Source: CAVQCJ01 sp963711005
Lineage (GTDB): Bacteria > Actinomycetota > Actinomycetes > Prado026
Assembly (NCBI GenBank): GCA_963711005.1
Contig: CAVQCJ010000002.1
Coordinates: 186,001-250,000 of the forward strand
Direction of reading: 5' to 3'
Length of the DNA stretch: 64,000 nt
The notes under the pieces are model-generated. The model searched no databases and was not told where the DNA came from. It saw only the letters and a list, made by a program, of their open reading frames with translations. Positions 16,811 through 24,965 of this stretch are shown here, piece after piece. The stretch's first letter is position 1. Each line of letters begins with the position of its first letter. Made by a program: the position numbers and the translations under genes.

Positions 16811-17530
16811 ATGGCTTCTCACCTCGTCGCGCTCTGCCTGGACGCGAACGACCCGCTCCGTCTGGCGCGCTTCTGGGCCGGCCTCCTGGGCTGGGACATG
16901 GTCGACGACCCCCACGACGGCATCGCGCTTCTGCCCAGTGATGAAACCGGGTTCCGGATGCGGCTTCTTTCGACCAGGGAGCACAAGGCGGGCCAGAACC
17001 AGATGCACTTCGATCTGACGAGCACATCCCTCGAGGACCAGCAGCAGACGGTGGCGAGGTCGCTCGGGCTCGGCGCCAGACACATCGACGTCGGTCAACG
17101 TCCGGAGGAGGGTCATGTGGTTCTCGCCGACCCCGAAGGCGATGAGTTCTGCGTCATCGAGCCGGGCAACCGCTTCCTCGCGGACTGCGGATTCATCGGA
17201 GCGCTTGCCTGCGACGGTTCGCAGGAGGTCGGGTACTTCTGGAGCGCAGCGCTCGGCTGGCCGTTGGTCTGGGACCAGGACCAGGAGACCGCGATCCGCT
17301 CGCCTCGCGGCGGTCCGAAGATCACGTGGGGCGGTCCGCCGGTGATGCCGAAGACAGGGAAGAACCGGCTGCATTTCGACCTCGCCCCAGCTGTCCACGG
17401 TGATCAGCAAGTGGAGGTCGAGCGGCTCGTCTCCCTCGGGGCGACTCGAATCGACATCGGCCAGGGTGCGGTCACCTGGGTGGTGATGGCCGATCCCGAT
17501 GGCAATGAGTTCTGTGTGTTGCCCGCATGA
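16811..17530 (+). CDS. Double-VOC domain protein
   Basis: 239 residues from ATG 16811, preceded by GGAGCGGG. The frame is open further upstream, but family similarity begins at SHLVALCLDANDP. Two vicinal-oxygen-chelate halves (about 1-120 and 125-239) repeat the pattern ARFWAGLLGWDM ... MHFDL ... VLADPEGDEFCVI and YFWSAALGWPLVW ... LHFDLAP ... VMADPDGNEFCVL. His of MHFDL/LHFDL and Glu of DEFC/NEFC would be the metal or substrate ligands. Proteins like this are annotated as glyoxalase/bleomycin-resistance-like. Substrate unknown. Confidence 0.8.
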   Translation: MASHLVALCLDANDPLRLARFWAGLLGWDMVDDPHDGIALLPSDETGFRMRLLSTREHKAGQNQMHFDLTSTSLEDQQQTVARSLGLGARHIDVGQRPEEGHVVLADPEGDEFCVIEPGNRFLADCGFIGALACDGSQEVGYFWSAALGWPLVWDQDQETAIRSPRGGPKITWGGPPVMPKTGKNRLHFDLAPAVHGDQQVEVERLVSLGATRIDIGQGAVTWVVMADPDGNEFCVLPA

Positions 17531-17585
17531 CAGCGCGACCCGATCCGGGTGGCGGTGATCGCCGGTCCGACCTGCGATCTTCCGG

Positions 17586-17658
17586 TGGAGCTAAGGGGAT
17601 TCGAACCCCTGACCCCTTGCCTGCCGAGCAAGTGCTCTACCAGCTGAGCTATAGCCCC
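17586..17658 (-). tRNA. tRNA-Ala (anticodon GGC)
   Basis: A 73-base cloverleaf on the minus strand: acceptor GGGGCTA/TAGCTCC with the G3:U70 pair that defines alanine tRNA, D arm GCTC..GAGC, anticodon stem CTTGC/GCAAG with loop TCGGCAG, T arm AGGGG TTCGAAT CCCCT, discriminator A73. CCA is not encoded. The loop puts GGC at 34-36, but position 33 is C, not the near-universal T. Its place beside the rsfS/phosphatase genes is conserved in actinobacteria. Confidence 0.85.
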
Positions 17659-17725
17659 GGGTGCCCTCGCGGGCCGGGACAGCATAGCCGCTGGCCCGAG
17701 CCCTCCGAAAACCGACAGACGGCCG

Positions 17726-18367
17726 TCAGGCGTCGTCGGTTCCCACCACCGGCTCCGGCAGCCGGCCCGCGTTGTGCTCCTCCAGACGCCACCCGTGCAC
17801 GCCCTCCTCGAGCACCGACCACGAGCAGTTGGCCAGGCCACCGAGCACGTGCCACGAGCCGTCAGGAAGGCCGAGGAGCCGCCCGATCAGCGCGCGGGCG
17901 GTACCCCCGTGAGTGGCCACCACGAGAACGCCGCCGTCCGGCAGCCTGACGAGGGCGTCGTCGACGGCCGCGGCGGCGCGGTCGGCGACCTCTCCCCGGG
18001 TCTCCCCGCCGCCGGGGCGCACGCCCGGGTCACCGGCCTGCCAGGCATCCCAGAGCGACGCGTCGGAAGCCTTGATCTCCGCAGCGAGCAGCCCCTCCCA
18101 CCGGCCAGCGTGCGTCTCGCGCAGACGCGGGTCGGTGGGGACCGCGAGCCCGGTCAGCCTGGCCAGCTCGGCTGCGGTGTCGGCGGCGCGGCTGAGATCG
18201 GAGCTGACCAGCGCGGTCGGGGGCAGGGCGGCCAGCAACCGGGCGGACCGGCGGGCCTGCCGACGGCCGTGCTCGTCCAGACCGATGTCCGTCTGGCCCT
18301 GGAACCGGCGCATGTTGTTCCACTCGGTCCGCCCGTGCCGCCAGAGCACGATCCGCCGCTTGCTCAG
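17726..18367 (-). CDS. Histidine phosphatase (phosphoglycerate-mutase-like)
   Basis: 213 residues. The RHG motif (LWRHGRTEWN) supplies the catalytic phospho-histidine, and ATHGGTARAL supplies the second His, with Arg and Glu of LRETHAGRWEG completing the pocket. The family removes phosphate from small molecules. Homologues at this locus next to rsfS include glucosyl-3-phosphoglycerate phosphatase. The only start that keeps the first strand before RHG is a CTG at 18367, preceded by AGGAG at 5-base spacing and overlapping the rsfS TGA (CTGA). No in-frame ATG or GTG is suitable. Confidence 0.85.
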   Translation of the reverse strand: MSKRRIVLWRHGRTEWNNMRRFQGQTDIGLDEHGRRQARRSARLLAALPPTALVSSDLSRAADTAAELARLTGLAVPTDPRLRETHAGRWEGLLAAEIKASDASLWDAWQAGDPGVRPGGGETRGEVADRAAAAVDDALVRLPDGGVLVVATHGGTARALIGRLLGLPDGSWHVLGGLANCSWSVLEEGVHGWRLEEHNAGRLPEPVVGTDDA

Positions 18368-18771
18368 CGAGACTCCTGGGCGCTCGCGGCCCGGCCGCTC
18401 CCGGAGGTCACGGTCTCGGGCAGCTCGATCACCGGGCAGTCCCGCCAGATCCGCTCGAGCGAGTAGTAGACGCGCTCTTCGACGTGCTGGACATGCACGA
18501 CGACGTCGACGAAGTCGAGCAGGACCCAGCGGGCGTCGCGGTCGCCCTCGCGGCGGACCGGCTTGACGCCCAGCTGGAGCCGGGCCTGCTCCTCGATCTC
18601 GTCCACGATGGCGACGACCTGCCGGTCGTTGGCCGCCGAGCAAACCAGGAACGCGTCGGTGATCACCAGCTGCTCGCTGACGTCGAACGCCACGATGTCG
18701 TCGGCCTGCTTGTCGGATGCAGCCTGGGCGGCCACGGCCACCAGGGCCAAGGCCTCGGGAGATGCAGTCAC
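18364..18771 (-). CDS. rsfS: Ribosomal silencing factor RsfS
   Basis: 135 residues, GTG start. Typical RsfS/Iojap pattern: AAQAASDKQADDIVAFDVSEQL, ITDAFLVCSAANDRQVVAIVDEIE, GDRDARWVLLDFVDVVVHVQHVEERVYYSLERIW. The protein binds L14 (uL14) of the 50S subunit and blocks subunit joining in starvation. It lies between the LytR-type gene and the histidine phosphatase, the order seen across actinobacteria. The stop overlaps the phosphatase start. Confidence 0.95.
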   Translation of the reverse strand: MTASPEALALVAVAAQAASDKQADDIVAFDVSEQLVITDAFLVCSAANDRQVVAIVDEIEEQARLQLGVKPVRREGDRDARWVLLDFVDVVVHVQHVEERVYYSLERIWRDCPVIELPETVTSGSGRAASAQESR

Positions 18772-18823
18772 TGCGTGCGCTTCCGGTCGGGTACGCCGGC
18801 GCTCCGCCGACCCTGCCAGGGTC

Positions 18824-20335
18824 TCACGCCTTGAAGTCGGCCCCCAGGATGACGACCACGTCGGCGATCGTCTGACCCTGATCGGTGAGCGCGACGTCAG
18901 TGCTCGGCAGCCCCAGCGCCCTGGCCACGGCCTGGCCCTGCTTGACGCCCGCGTCGCCGGAGCCGGTGGGGACGAGCACGAGCGAGTGCGCGTAGCCGAA
19001 GTGCCCGGCGTTCCCCCCGCTCACGTACGTGATGCCGGCCACGACGAGCTTGGTCCGCGCCTTGGTGCCCAGTCCGGGGGTGCCGACGCCGTTCTGGATC
19101 ACCACCCGGATCGCGCCCTGGGGTCGCTGGGTGGGCAGGGACCCGGAGAAGCTGTTCTTGACCAGGGCGGCCGTGGCCGTCGGGTCGATCAGCAGCGTGG
19201 GGGTTCCGGTGCCGAGGTCAAGGGACCGGGTGGGCAGCGTGTCGAACGCCAGCCTGTCCCCTGTCGCGTCGCTGCGCAGGCCGCCCAGGAAGGTGTCCAG
19301 CGCGGACGGCTGGACAGTGGCGCTGCTGTGCACGCCGAGCCCGGTCAGCAGCGAGGCGCGCGCCGCGGAGTCGGCCGGCAGCTTGGGGAACAGTGCGCCG
19401 AGGACCTCGGCGAACCGGGCCAAACGGCTCTGCTCGGGCTCCTGCGCGGCCAGGTAGGTGGCGAACGCCGCCGCGGCGGCACCGGTCAGGTGCTGGTGAC
19501 CGGCCGCGGCCAGGGTCTGGGTGCCGCCGCCGGCGACAGTCACGGTGACGTCGCGGTCCACGTCGACGTCCACGCCGCCGACGCTGTCGACCAGCGCGGC
19601 GAGCCCGGCGCCGTCGAGGACCCAGGTGCCGTCGACGGTGACCCCGATGACGTCGGACAGGGTTGTCGCCGACGAGTCGGCCGACCCGCTGGCCGAGGTC
19701 ACCCCGAACGTGCCTGCGCCCGAGCCGGAGGAGTCCACCGCGAGCGAGCTGGGGACGAGGGCGCCGAACCCGGTTCCCTGGGCTCGGGTGTCGTGCGCCA
19801 GGAGGACCGCCGCGACGGTCTGCCGCTGGCCGTTCTCGACCTCGAGCAGGAGCGTCGTCTGCGACCGGACGGCGGCTGCGGGTGCCGCTGGCCCGGCGGA
19901 GCCGTTGCCGAGCAGGATCCGGTACCCGGCGAACATCGCGACCGCCACGAGGACGGCAACCAGGCCACCCGCGAGCAGCGTGGTCCGGCGCGAGCGCTTC
20001 TTCTTCTGCTCGCGCGCCGCGCGACGGGCCGACGAGCCGACGGGCAGCACTGGCGCCGCCTCAGCGGCCGACCCGGTGCCTACAGGGGCCGAGAAGGCGG
20101 GCGTCGGGATGAGGTCTACCACCGGTGCAGCTGCAACCGGGGCCTGGACCGGAGCCTGGACCGGAGCCTGGACCGGAGCCCGGACCGGAGCCTGGACCGG
20201 AGCCCGGACGTGGGCCGGGACCTGGACCGGAGCCGAGGTCGGCGGCGGGAACGCCGGCGCGGCGGCATCGGCTGCGCCTGCGGCGGCCCACGTCTCGTCG
20301 AGCGGCGGACCGTCCTTGCTGTGGCGACCGGGCAT
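18824..20335 (-). CDS. LytR-CpsA-Psr family protein with LytR_C domain
   Basis: 503 residues. The cytoplasmic head (1-115) is Ala/Pro/Val rich, with tandem PVQA/PVRA units encoded by 12-base DNA repeats, then a basic stretch (EQKKKRSRR). A membrane helix lies at about 118-138. The outer part has a divergent LCP domain (TTLSDVIGVTVDGTWVLDGAGLAALVDSVGGVDVDV) and a LytR_C domain from about residue 385 (IRVVIQNGVGTPGLG, AHSLVLVPTG). LCP enzymes ligate glycopolymers to peptidoglycan. The usual Asp/Arg phosphate-binding residues are hard to place here, so catalytic activity is uncertain. The ATG overlaps the nadD stop (TGATG). Confidence 0.8.
   Translation of the reverse strand: MPGRHSKDGPPLDETWAAAGAADAAAPAFPPPTSAPVQVPAHVRAPVQAPVRAPVQAPVQAPVQAPVAAAPVVDLIPTPAFSAPVGTGSAAEAAPVLPVGSSARRAAREQKKKRSRRTTLLAGGLVAVLVAVAMFAGYRILLGNGSAGPAAPAAAVRSQTTLLLEVENGQRQTVAAVLLAHDTRAQGTGFGALVPSSLAVDSSGSGAGTFGVTSASGSADSSATTLSDVIGVTVDGTWVLDGAGLAALVDSVGGVDVDVDRDVTVTVAGGGTQTLAAAGHQHLTGAAAAAFATYLAAQEPEQSRLARFAEVLGALFPKLPADSAARASLLTGLGVHSSATVQPSALDTFLGGLRSDATGDRLAFDTLPTRSLDLGTGTPTLLIDPTATAALVKNSFSGSLPTQRPQGAIRVVIQNGVGTPGLGTKARTKLVVAGITYVSGGNAGHFGYAHSLVLVPTGSGDAGVKQGQAVARALGLPSTDVALTDQGQTIADVVVILGADFKA
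20139..20210. repeat. Six 12-base tandem repeats inside the LytR-type gene
   Basis: Six consecutive 12-base units of the form GGAGCCTGGACC with few changes. On the minus strand they encode alternating PVQA and PVRA units in the cytoplasmic head of the LytR-type protein. The repeat is in frame, so copy-number change would lengthen or shorten the protein by four residues per unit. Confidence 0.8.
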
Positions 20336-20940
20336 CAGGCCTGACCGCCTTCCAGGCGGTAGAGGCCACTCTTGGCGATGTACTGCACGACTCCGTCCGG
20401 CACGAGATACCAGATCGGCTGATTAAGCCCCACCCTTTCGCGACAATCGCTGCTGGATATCGCCAGGGCCGGGATCTCGACCAGGCTGACCCGCCCGTTC
20501 GGCAGGCCTGGGTCGGTCAGCAAGTGCCCGGGACGGGTCACGCCGACGAAGTGGGCCATGGTCGCGATCCGGTCGGCGTCCCGCCAGGACAGGATCTGGC
20601 CGAGGGCGTCCGCGCCGGTGATGAAGTACATCTCGACGTCGTCGCCGCGCTCGGCCCGCAGGTCGGTCAGGGTGTCGATCGTGTACGTGGGCCCGTCCCG
20701 GTCCAGGTCGACCCGGCTCACGCTGAACCGCGGGTTCGAGGCGGTGGCGATCACGGTCATGAGGTACCGGTGCTCGGCGGCGGCCACCCGCCGGCCGGTC
20801 TTCTGCCAGGGCTCCCCGGTGGGCACGAACACGACCTCGTCCAGCTCGAACCGGGCTGCGACCTCACTCGCGGCGACCAGGTGCCCGTGGTGGACGGGGT
20901 CGAACGTGCCGCCCATCACACCGAGCCGACGCGCTGCCAT
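20335..20940 (-). CDS. nadD: Nicotinate-nucleotide adenylyltransferase
   Basis: 201 residues. GGTFDPVHHGH at 10-20 is the nucleotidyltransferase HxGH motif, and SSSDCRER near the C-terminus takes the place of ISSTxIR. NadD adenylates nicotinate mononucleotide with ATP to make deamido-NAD. The gene order nadD, lytR-type, rsfS, phosphatase is conserved in actinobacteria and supports the call. It overlaps the following ATG by one base. Confidence 0.95.
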   Translation of the reverse strand: MAARRLGVMGGTFDPVHHGHLVAASEVAARFELDEVVFVPTGEPWQKTGRRVAAAEHRYLMTVIATASNPRFSVSRVDLDRDGPTYTIDTLTDLRAERGDDVEMYFITGADALGQILSWRDADRIATMAHFVGVTRPGHLLTDPGLPNGRVSLVEIPALAISSSDCRERVGLNQPIWYLVPDGVVQYIAKSGLYRLEGGQA

Positions 20941-20990
20941 CCCAGCAGGCTAACCGCGGGGGCGGCCCGATCCCGGACAGCCGCGCCCGG

Positions 20991-21896
20991 CTACGGCGCC
21001 AGCCGCTCCTGGCCCGCGTAGACCGTCACCCGACCGGCGCGGGCGAAGGCGGCCAGGGTGAGCCCGAACTCGCGCGCCACCTTCACCGCCAGCGACGAGG
21101 GCGCCGACACCGCGACCAGCGCCACGACGCCGGCTCCCACGGCCTTCTGGCAGAGCTCGTACGAGGCGCGCCCGCTCACCACGAGCACCTGGCCGTGCAG
21201 CGGGAGCCGATCGGCGAGCAACGCCCAGCCGACCACCTTGTCCACTGCGTTGTGCCGCCCCACGTCCTCCCGCACGACCAGCGGCTCGCCGGTCACCGCG
21301 TCGAACAGGCCCGCCGCGTGCAGCCCACCGGTGCGCTCGAACACCGACTGCCGCTCGCCGAGCCGCTCGGGCAGCGTCGCGAGCAGGTGCGGGTCCAGCG
21401 GCGGTCCCGCCGGCGCCGGGTGGTAACCGCGGCCGCGGAGGTCGTCCAGGGTCTCCCGCCCGCAGACCCCGCACGCGCTGGACACCAGGAACGGCCGCGA
21501 CCCGCCCGGATCGGCGCCCGGGTCGACCAGGTCGACCGTGACCACGTTGAACCGCTCGTCCGGGTCGAGCTCGACGTCGGTGCAGTAGCGCACCCCGCGG
21601 ACGTCATCGTGACCGGTGAGGAGCCCCTCGCTGAGCAGCCAGCCGACGGCCAGCTCGAAGTCCGCGCCAGGCGTCCGCATGGTGACCGCGACCCGCCGCC
21701 GGCCGACCCTGACCTCGAGCGGCTCCTCGGTGGCCAGGTGGTCCTCGCGGGGCACGCCGCCCCCGCCCGGCTCGAACAGGACCGTGCGCACGCGCGTGAC
21801 CGGCCCGGGACGGCGCGGCTCGTCGACGGGAACCTGGTCGGCGAACGCCCCACCAGCCCCGTCCGTCCCACCGGCACCAGCCGCGATCTCGGCCAT
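20991..21896 (-). CDS. fdhD: FdhD formate dehydrogenase accessory sulfurtransferase
   Basis: 301 residues. The family hallmark CGVCG (Cys142, Cys145) is present, as are TEEPLEVRV, FELAVGWLLSEGLL, VREDVGRHNAVDKVVGWAL and SGRASYELCQKAVGAG. FdhD moves sulfur from IscS-type cysteine desulfurase to the bis-MGD cofactor of formate dehydrogenases. No formate dehydrogenase gene is in this window. Divergent from the secreted CAP protein gene. Confidence 0.95.
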   Translation of the reverse strand: MAEIAAGAGGTDGAGGAFADQVPVDEPRRPGPVTRVRTVLFEPGGGGVPREDHLATEEPLEVRVGRRRVAVTMRTPGADFELAVGWLLSEGLLTGHDDVRGVRYCTDVELDPDERFNVVTVDLVDPGADPGGSRPFLVSSACGVCGRETLDDLRGRGYHPAPAGPPLDPHLLATLPERLGERQSVFERTGGLHAAGLFDAVTGEPLVVREDVGRHNAVDKVVGWALLADRLPLHGQVLVVSGRASYELCQKAVGAGVVALVAVSAPSSLAVKVAREFGLTLAAFARAGRVTVYAGQERLAP

Positions 21897-22025
21897 GCCG
21901 ACAACCTAACCCGGCTCCGGAGCGTCCGGGCGGGAGGCCAGAGGTTCAGGTCGGGCGAGAAGGTGTCGAACCGGTAACGGCGTGGGTAGGTTATGCGTCC
22001 AGTCGAGTCACCCGGGAGTCATTGC

Positions 22026-22895
22026 GTGATCAGTTCGTGGCGGCGTGCACGCACCTACGTGCTCGCGACCCTGCTGGCTACCCTGGCCGCCCCGGTGCTC
22101 GCCGGTGCGCTGGCGGTTCCGGCCTCGGCGTCGGTCCCCTCGTTCGAGTCCAAGCTGCTGTCGCTCACGAACGCCGACCGGGCCAGGCACGGGCTCGCCC
22201 CGCTGCAGAGCTCGAGCACGCTGGTGTCGATCGCCCGCGCCTGGTCGAACCACATGGCCGCCACGGGTCAGCTCGCCCACAACCCGTCGCTGGCGAGCCA
22301 GGTGAGCGGCTGGTCCTCACTGGGCGAGAACGCCGCGGTCGCCGCGTCGGCGACCCAGGCCGAGTCGTTGTTCATGGCCAGCGCCGGGCACCGGGCGAAC
22401 ATCCTGAACCGCAGCTACAACAAGGTCGGCATCGGCGTCACGGTCGGCAAGAACGGGAACTACTGGTTCACGATCGACTTCGAGCAGACGTCCGGCTACC
22501 ACGCGCCCGCGACGACCGCACCCAGGCCGGTCAAGCACACGACGACCCACGTCACGCACACGTCGTCGACGGCGCGAGCAACCAGGGCGTCCAGGGCGTC
22601 CCGGTCGGCGGTGCGCGGTGCGGTCCCCGCTGCCAAGGTCGCCGTGGTCCCGGCCACCTCGCCGGCGGCGGCTGCCCTGACCGCCCGGCTCGCGGCACTC
22701 GACGCGCGCAGCGCCGCCGCCGGCATCTTCCCGGCCGGCGGCTTCGATCCGCCGGCCCAGCCCTCCGACGGGCGGGTGCCCGCCGCCGTGTCGCTGATCG
22801 TGTGCGGCGGGCTCGCCGTCACCTTGCTGGCGGGTGTGGCGACCGCTCGACCGTCCCGCCTGCGCAACCGGTTCAGGCGGGCAGCAGGCGGGTGA
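22026..22895 (+). CDS. Secreted CAP (SCP/PR1) domain protein
   Basis: 289 residues from GTG 22026 with GGGAG upstream. An ATG at 21993 in the same frame would add 11 unlikely residues and overlaps a TAGGTT promoter-like box (21987-21992). Signal peptide with cut near ASAS. The CAP domain follows: LLSLTNADRARHGLAPLQ, ARAWSNHMAATGQLAHN, GENAA, and GHRANILNRSYNKVGIG. His and Glu of the CAP cleft (HN, GEN, GH) are present. A Thr/Ala/Arg-rich linker precedes a C-terminal membrane helix (about 255-275) and a basic tail, so it may remain cell-anchored. The 3' end overlaps the convergent VWA gene by 23 bases. Confidence 0.85.
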   Translation: MISSWRRARTYVLATLLATLAAPVLAGALAVPASASVPSFESKLLSLTNADRARHGLAPLQSSSTLVSIARAWSNHMAATGQLAHNPSLASQVSGWSSLGENAAVAASATQAESLFMASAGHRANILNRSYNKVGIGVTVGKNGNYWFTIDFEQTSGYHAPATTAPRPVKHTTTHVTHTSSTARATRASRASRSAVRGAVPAAKVAVVPATSPAAAALTARLAALDARSAAAGIFPAGGFDPPAQPSDGRVPAAVSLIVCGGLAVTLLAGVATARPSRLRNRFRRAAGG

Positions 22896-24258
22896 CGAAC
22901 CGCTCCAGCTGAGCGACCGTCCGGCACTCCACCATCTCGACCACCTCGGCATAGCGCGGCGCAGCCGAGTCGCCGCCACCCCACTGTCCGCGCGGCTCCG
23001 GGTTCAGCCAGTAGGTGTGCCGGGCCGCGCCGGCCAGCCGGTGCAGGGTGGCCAGACCCGGGTCGCGGTAGTTCGTGCGGCCGTCGCCGAGGATCAGCAG
23101 CGACGCCGCCGGGGTGACCGCGGAGCCGTACCGCTCCGCGAACTCCTCGAAGGCGTGCCCGTAGTCGGAGTGACCGTCGAACCAGACCAGCCGGGCGTCC
23201 CGGTTGATCCGCGACAAAGCGTCCGGGAGGTCGTCCGCGACGTCCAGGAACCGGGTCACCTCGTCACAGCCGTCCACGAATGCGAACGCCCGCACCTTGG
23301 CGAACTGCTCGTGCAGCGCCCAGGTGAGCATGAGCGTGAACCCGGCGAACGAGGACACCGAGCCGGAGAGGTCGCACAGCAGGACCAGCTCCGGCCGGTG
23401 CGGTCGCCGCGTCCGGTGCCGGGTCACCACCGGGACTCCCCCGGTGCCCATGGAGGCGCGGATGGTCCGGCGGACGTCCAGGCGACCGCTGCGGCCGGTC
23501 CGCCGCCTCGCCGCCAGCCGGGTGGCGAGCCGCCGGGCCAGCGGGTGCACGGCGCGGCGCAGCGCCGCCAGGTCGTCCCGGGACGCGCGCAGGAACTCGA
23601 CCTGGTCCAGCAGCGGCGGCGCCGAGGTCCTGGCCACGGCTTGCGGGCCACGCTCCTCCGCCAGCCGGCGGCGGACGTCCACGTCGACGAAGCCGGAGAA
23701 CGTCGCCACCCGGCCGCGGACGAGCCGGCGGGCGACCTCCTCGTCGAAGGGCGAGGCCGCGTCCGACCCGGCGGAGCGGTCCAGGAGGGCGGCTGCCACC
23801 CCCGCCACGAGCGTGTCCGGGGACAGCGCACGCAGGACCCGGTACCCGAAGTACGCCTGCCGGCCCGGGCTGGTCTCGGCCCGGCCGAGTGCGCCGACCG
23901 AAGCCACGGCGACCCTGCGCAGAGCGCCGTCGTCCCCGGCGAGCAGGGCGAGACGGAGCTGCTCGCGCAGGTCACCGCGCGGGTCGGGGCCGGAGTCGGC
24001 GGCCGGCCCGGGAACGTCCGGCCTCCCGCTGACCGCCGGGAACCACAGGTCGAAGAGCGTGTCGAACGTCGGCCGGTGCGCCGACCGCTTGACCAGCGTG
24101 GCGGCCAGGCCCGCCCGCAGCGCGTCGCGGTCCAGCAGCTCGAGCGCGCCGAGCACGCGCGCCGCCTCGACGGTCTCCGCCGGGGACGCGGGCAGCCCGG
24201 CCACCCGCAGCGCCTCGGTGAGGCCGACCAGGCGGTCGAGCAGCGCAGTGGCCGTCAG
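22873..24258 (-). CDS. VWA-domain (CoxE-like) protein
   Basis: 461 residues. The C-terminal half is a CoxE-type von Willebrand A domain with LVLLCDLSGSVSSFAGF (MIDAS DxSGS) and later WFDGHSDYGHAF and LILGDGRTNY. The N-terminal half (RLVGLTEALRVAGLPASPAETVEAARVL, TLVKRSAHRPTFDTLFDLWFP) is typical of proteins partnered with MoxR AAA ATPases, though no MoxR gene is adjacent. The start that gives the family N-terminus is a CTG at 24258, overlapping the TGA of the upstream small gene (CTGA) with AAGGA close by. The next GTG (24204) would remove conserved residues. Confidence 0.8.
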   Translation of the reverse strand: MTATALLDRLVGLTEALRVAGLPASPAETVEAARVLGALELLDRDALRAGLAATLVKRSAHRPTFDTLFDLWFPAVSGRPDVPGPAADSGPDPRGDLREQLRLALLAGDDGALRRVAVASVGALGRAETSPGRQAYFGYRVLRALSPDTLVAGVAAALLDRSAGSDAASPFDEEVARRLVRGRVATFSGFVDVDVRRRLAEERGPQAVARTSAPPLLDQVEFLRASRDDLAALRRAVHPLARRLATRLAARRRTGRSGRLDVRRTIRASMGTGGVPVVTRHRTRRPHRPELVLLCDLSGSVSSFAGFTLMLTWALHEQFAKVRAFAFVDGCDEVTRFLDVADDLPDALSRINRDARLVWFDGHSDYGHAFEEFAERYGSAVTPAASLLILGDGRTNYRDPGLATLHRLAGAARHTYWLNPEPRGQWGGGDSAAPRYAEVVEMVECRTVAQLERFVTRLLPA

Positions 24259-24395
24259 CGGTCCTTGTTGAACCGGGTGACGATGAACAGGGCGAGCAGC
24301 AACGTGCCGAGGGCCACGAGCCCGAGCACGGCCGGCGCGGGGGTGGGGTTCTCCGTCGTGGACTCGGCCAGCAACGCCGCGATCGCACTCGTCAT
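24255..24395 (-). CDS. 46-residue membrane protein
   Basis: ATG at 24395, stop TGA at 24255-24257. One strong membrane helix (about 19-39, VLGLVALGTLLLALFIVTRF) is followed by NKDR. Its stop overlaps the start of the VWA gene, so the two are coupled. The overlap, single clean helix and basic end argue for a real gene. Function unknown, perhaps a membrane anchor for the VWA protein. Confidence 0.65.
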   Translation of the reverse strand: MTSAIAALLAESTTENPTPAPAVLGLVALGTLLLALFIVTRFNKDR

Positions 24396-24405
24396 GGCCG
24401 GGAGC

Positions 24406-24888
24406 CTAACGCCGCAGCCGGGACGGATCCACGTGCAGCGCCCAGTGGAGCCGTTCGCGCCGGACCCGTTCCGCGTTCATCGCGATCCACACGCACAGGG
24501 CGGCCAGCGGCAGCTCGACGACGACGGCCGTGAGCAGGGCCGCGCCCGCCCCGGTCCGGGTGCTCGCCGTGGTCACGTCGAACCACGCGTCCACGATGAG
24601 CAGCGTCGCGGACGCGACGGCCGGCAGCTCCACGTGGTCCAGACCCCGCCACGCCGTCCAGCCGGTGCGGGCCAGGGCCAGCGCCAGCATCAGGTCGAAC
24701 CCGACCCACGCCAAGCGGTAGTGCTCGGACAAGTCGCGGCTGGGCAGCCGCAGCCACAGGAACACGATCCACGGCAGCGTCACCACGGCCAGGACGAAGA
24801 ACACCGGCCCCACCCAACCAGGGACCGGCCGACCGGGATCCGGCGGCGGTGCGGCAGGCCCGTCGACGGAGTCGCTCGGCCCGGCCAT
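24406..24888 (-). CDS. Four-helix membrane protein
   Basis: 160 residues from ATG 24888. A Pro-rich head is followed by helices at about 28-46, 62-82, 90-105 and 117-137, ending in a basic tail (RVRRERLHWALHVDPSRLRR). It lies 10 bases upstream of the 46-residue membrane protein and the VWA gene and is probably in one operon with them. I do not recognise a family. It resembles uncharacterised actinobacterial inner-membrane proteins. Confidence 0.6.
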   Translation of the reverse strand: MAGPSDSVDGPAAPPPDPGRPVPGWVGPVFFVLAVVTLPWIVFLWLRLPSRDLSEHYRLAWVGFDLMLALALARTGWTAWRGLDHVELPAVASATLLIVDAWFDVTTASTRTGAGAALLTAVVVELPLAALCVWIAMNAERVRRERLHWALHVDPSRLRR

Positions 24889-24952
24889 CTCGGCAGCGTA
24901 CAAACGGATGAACGGGCAGCACGACACCGCCGGACGGACGGGTCGGTCCTGG

Positions 24953-24958
24953 TACCGT
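24953..24958 (+). promoter_or_regulatory. -10-like box for a possibly leaderless metalloprotease gene
   Basis: TACCGT matches the actinobacterial TAnnnT -10 pattern and lies 7 bases before the GTG start at 24966. No Shine-Dalgarno sequence is visible. The message would start at or beside the GTG. No good -35 box is seen. Confidence 0.4.
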
Positions 24959-24965
24959 CCCCGCC

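Noticed and set aside
1..17530. Prophage or biosynthetic gene cluster in the accessory end
   Set aside because: No integrase, capsid, terminase, PKS, NRPS or lanthipeptide genes seen.
20139..20210. CRISPR-like array
   Set aside because: Direct 12-base units without spacers, in frame within a coding gene, no cas genes.
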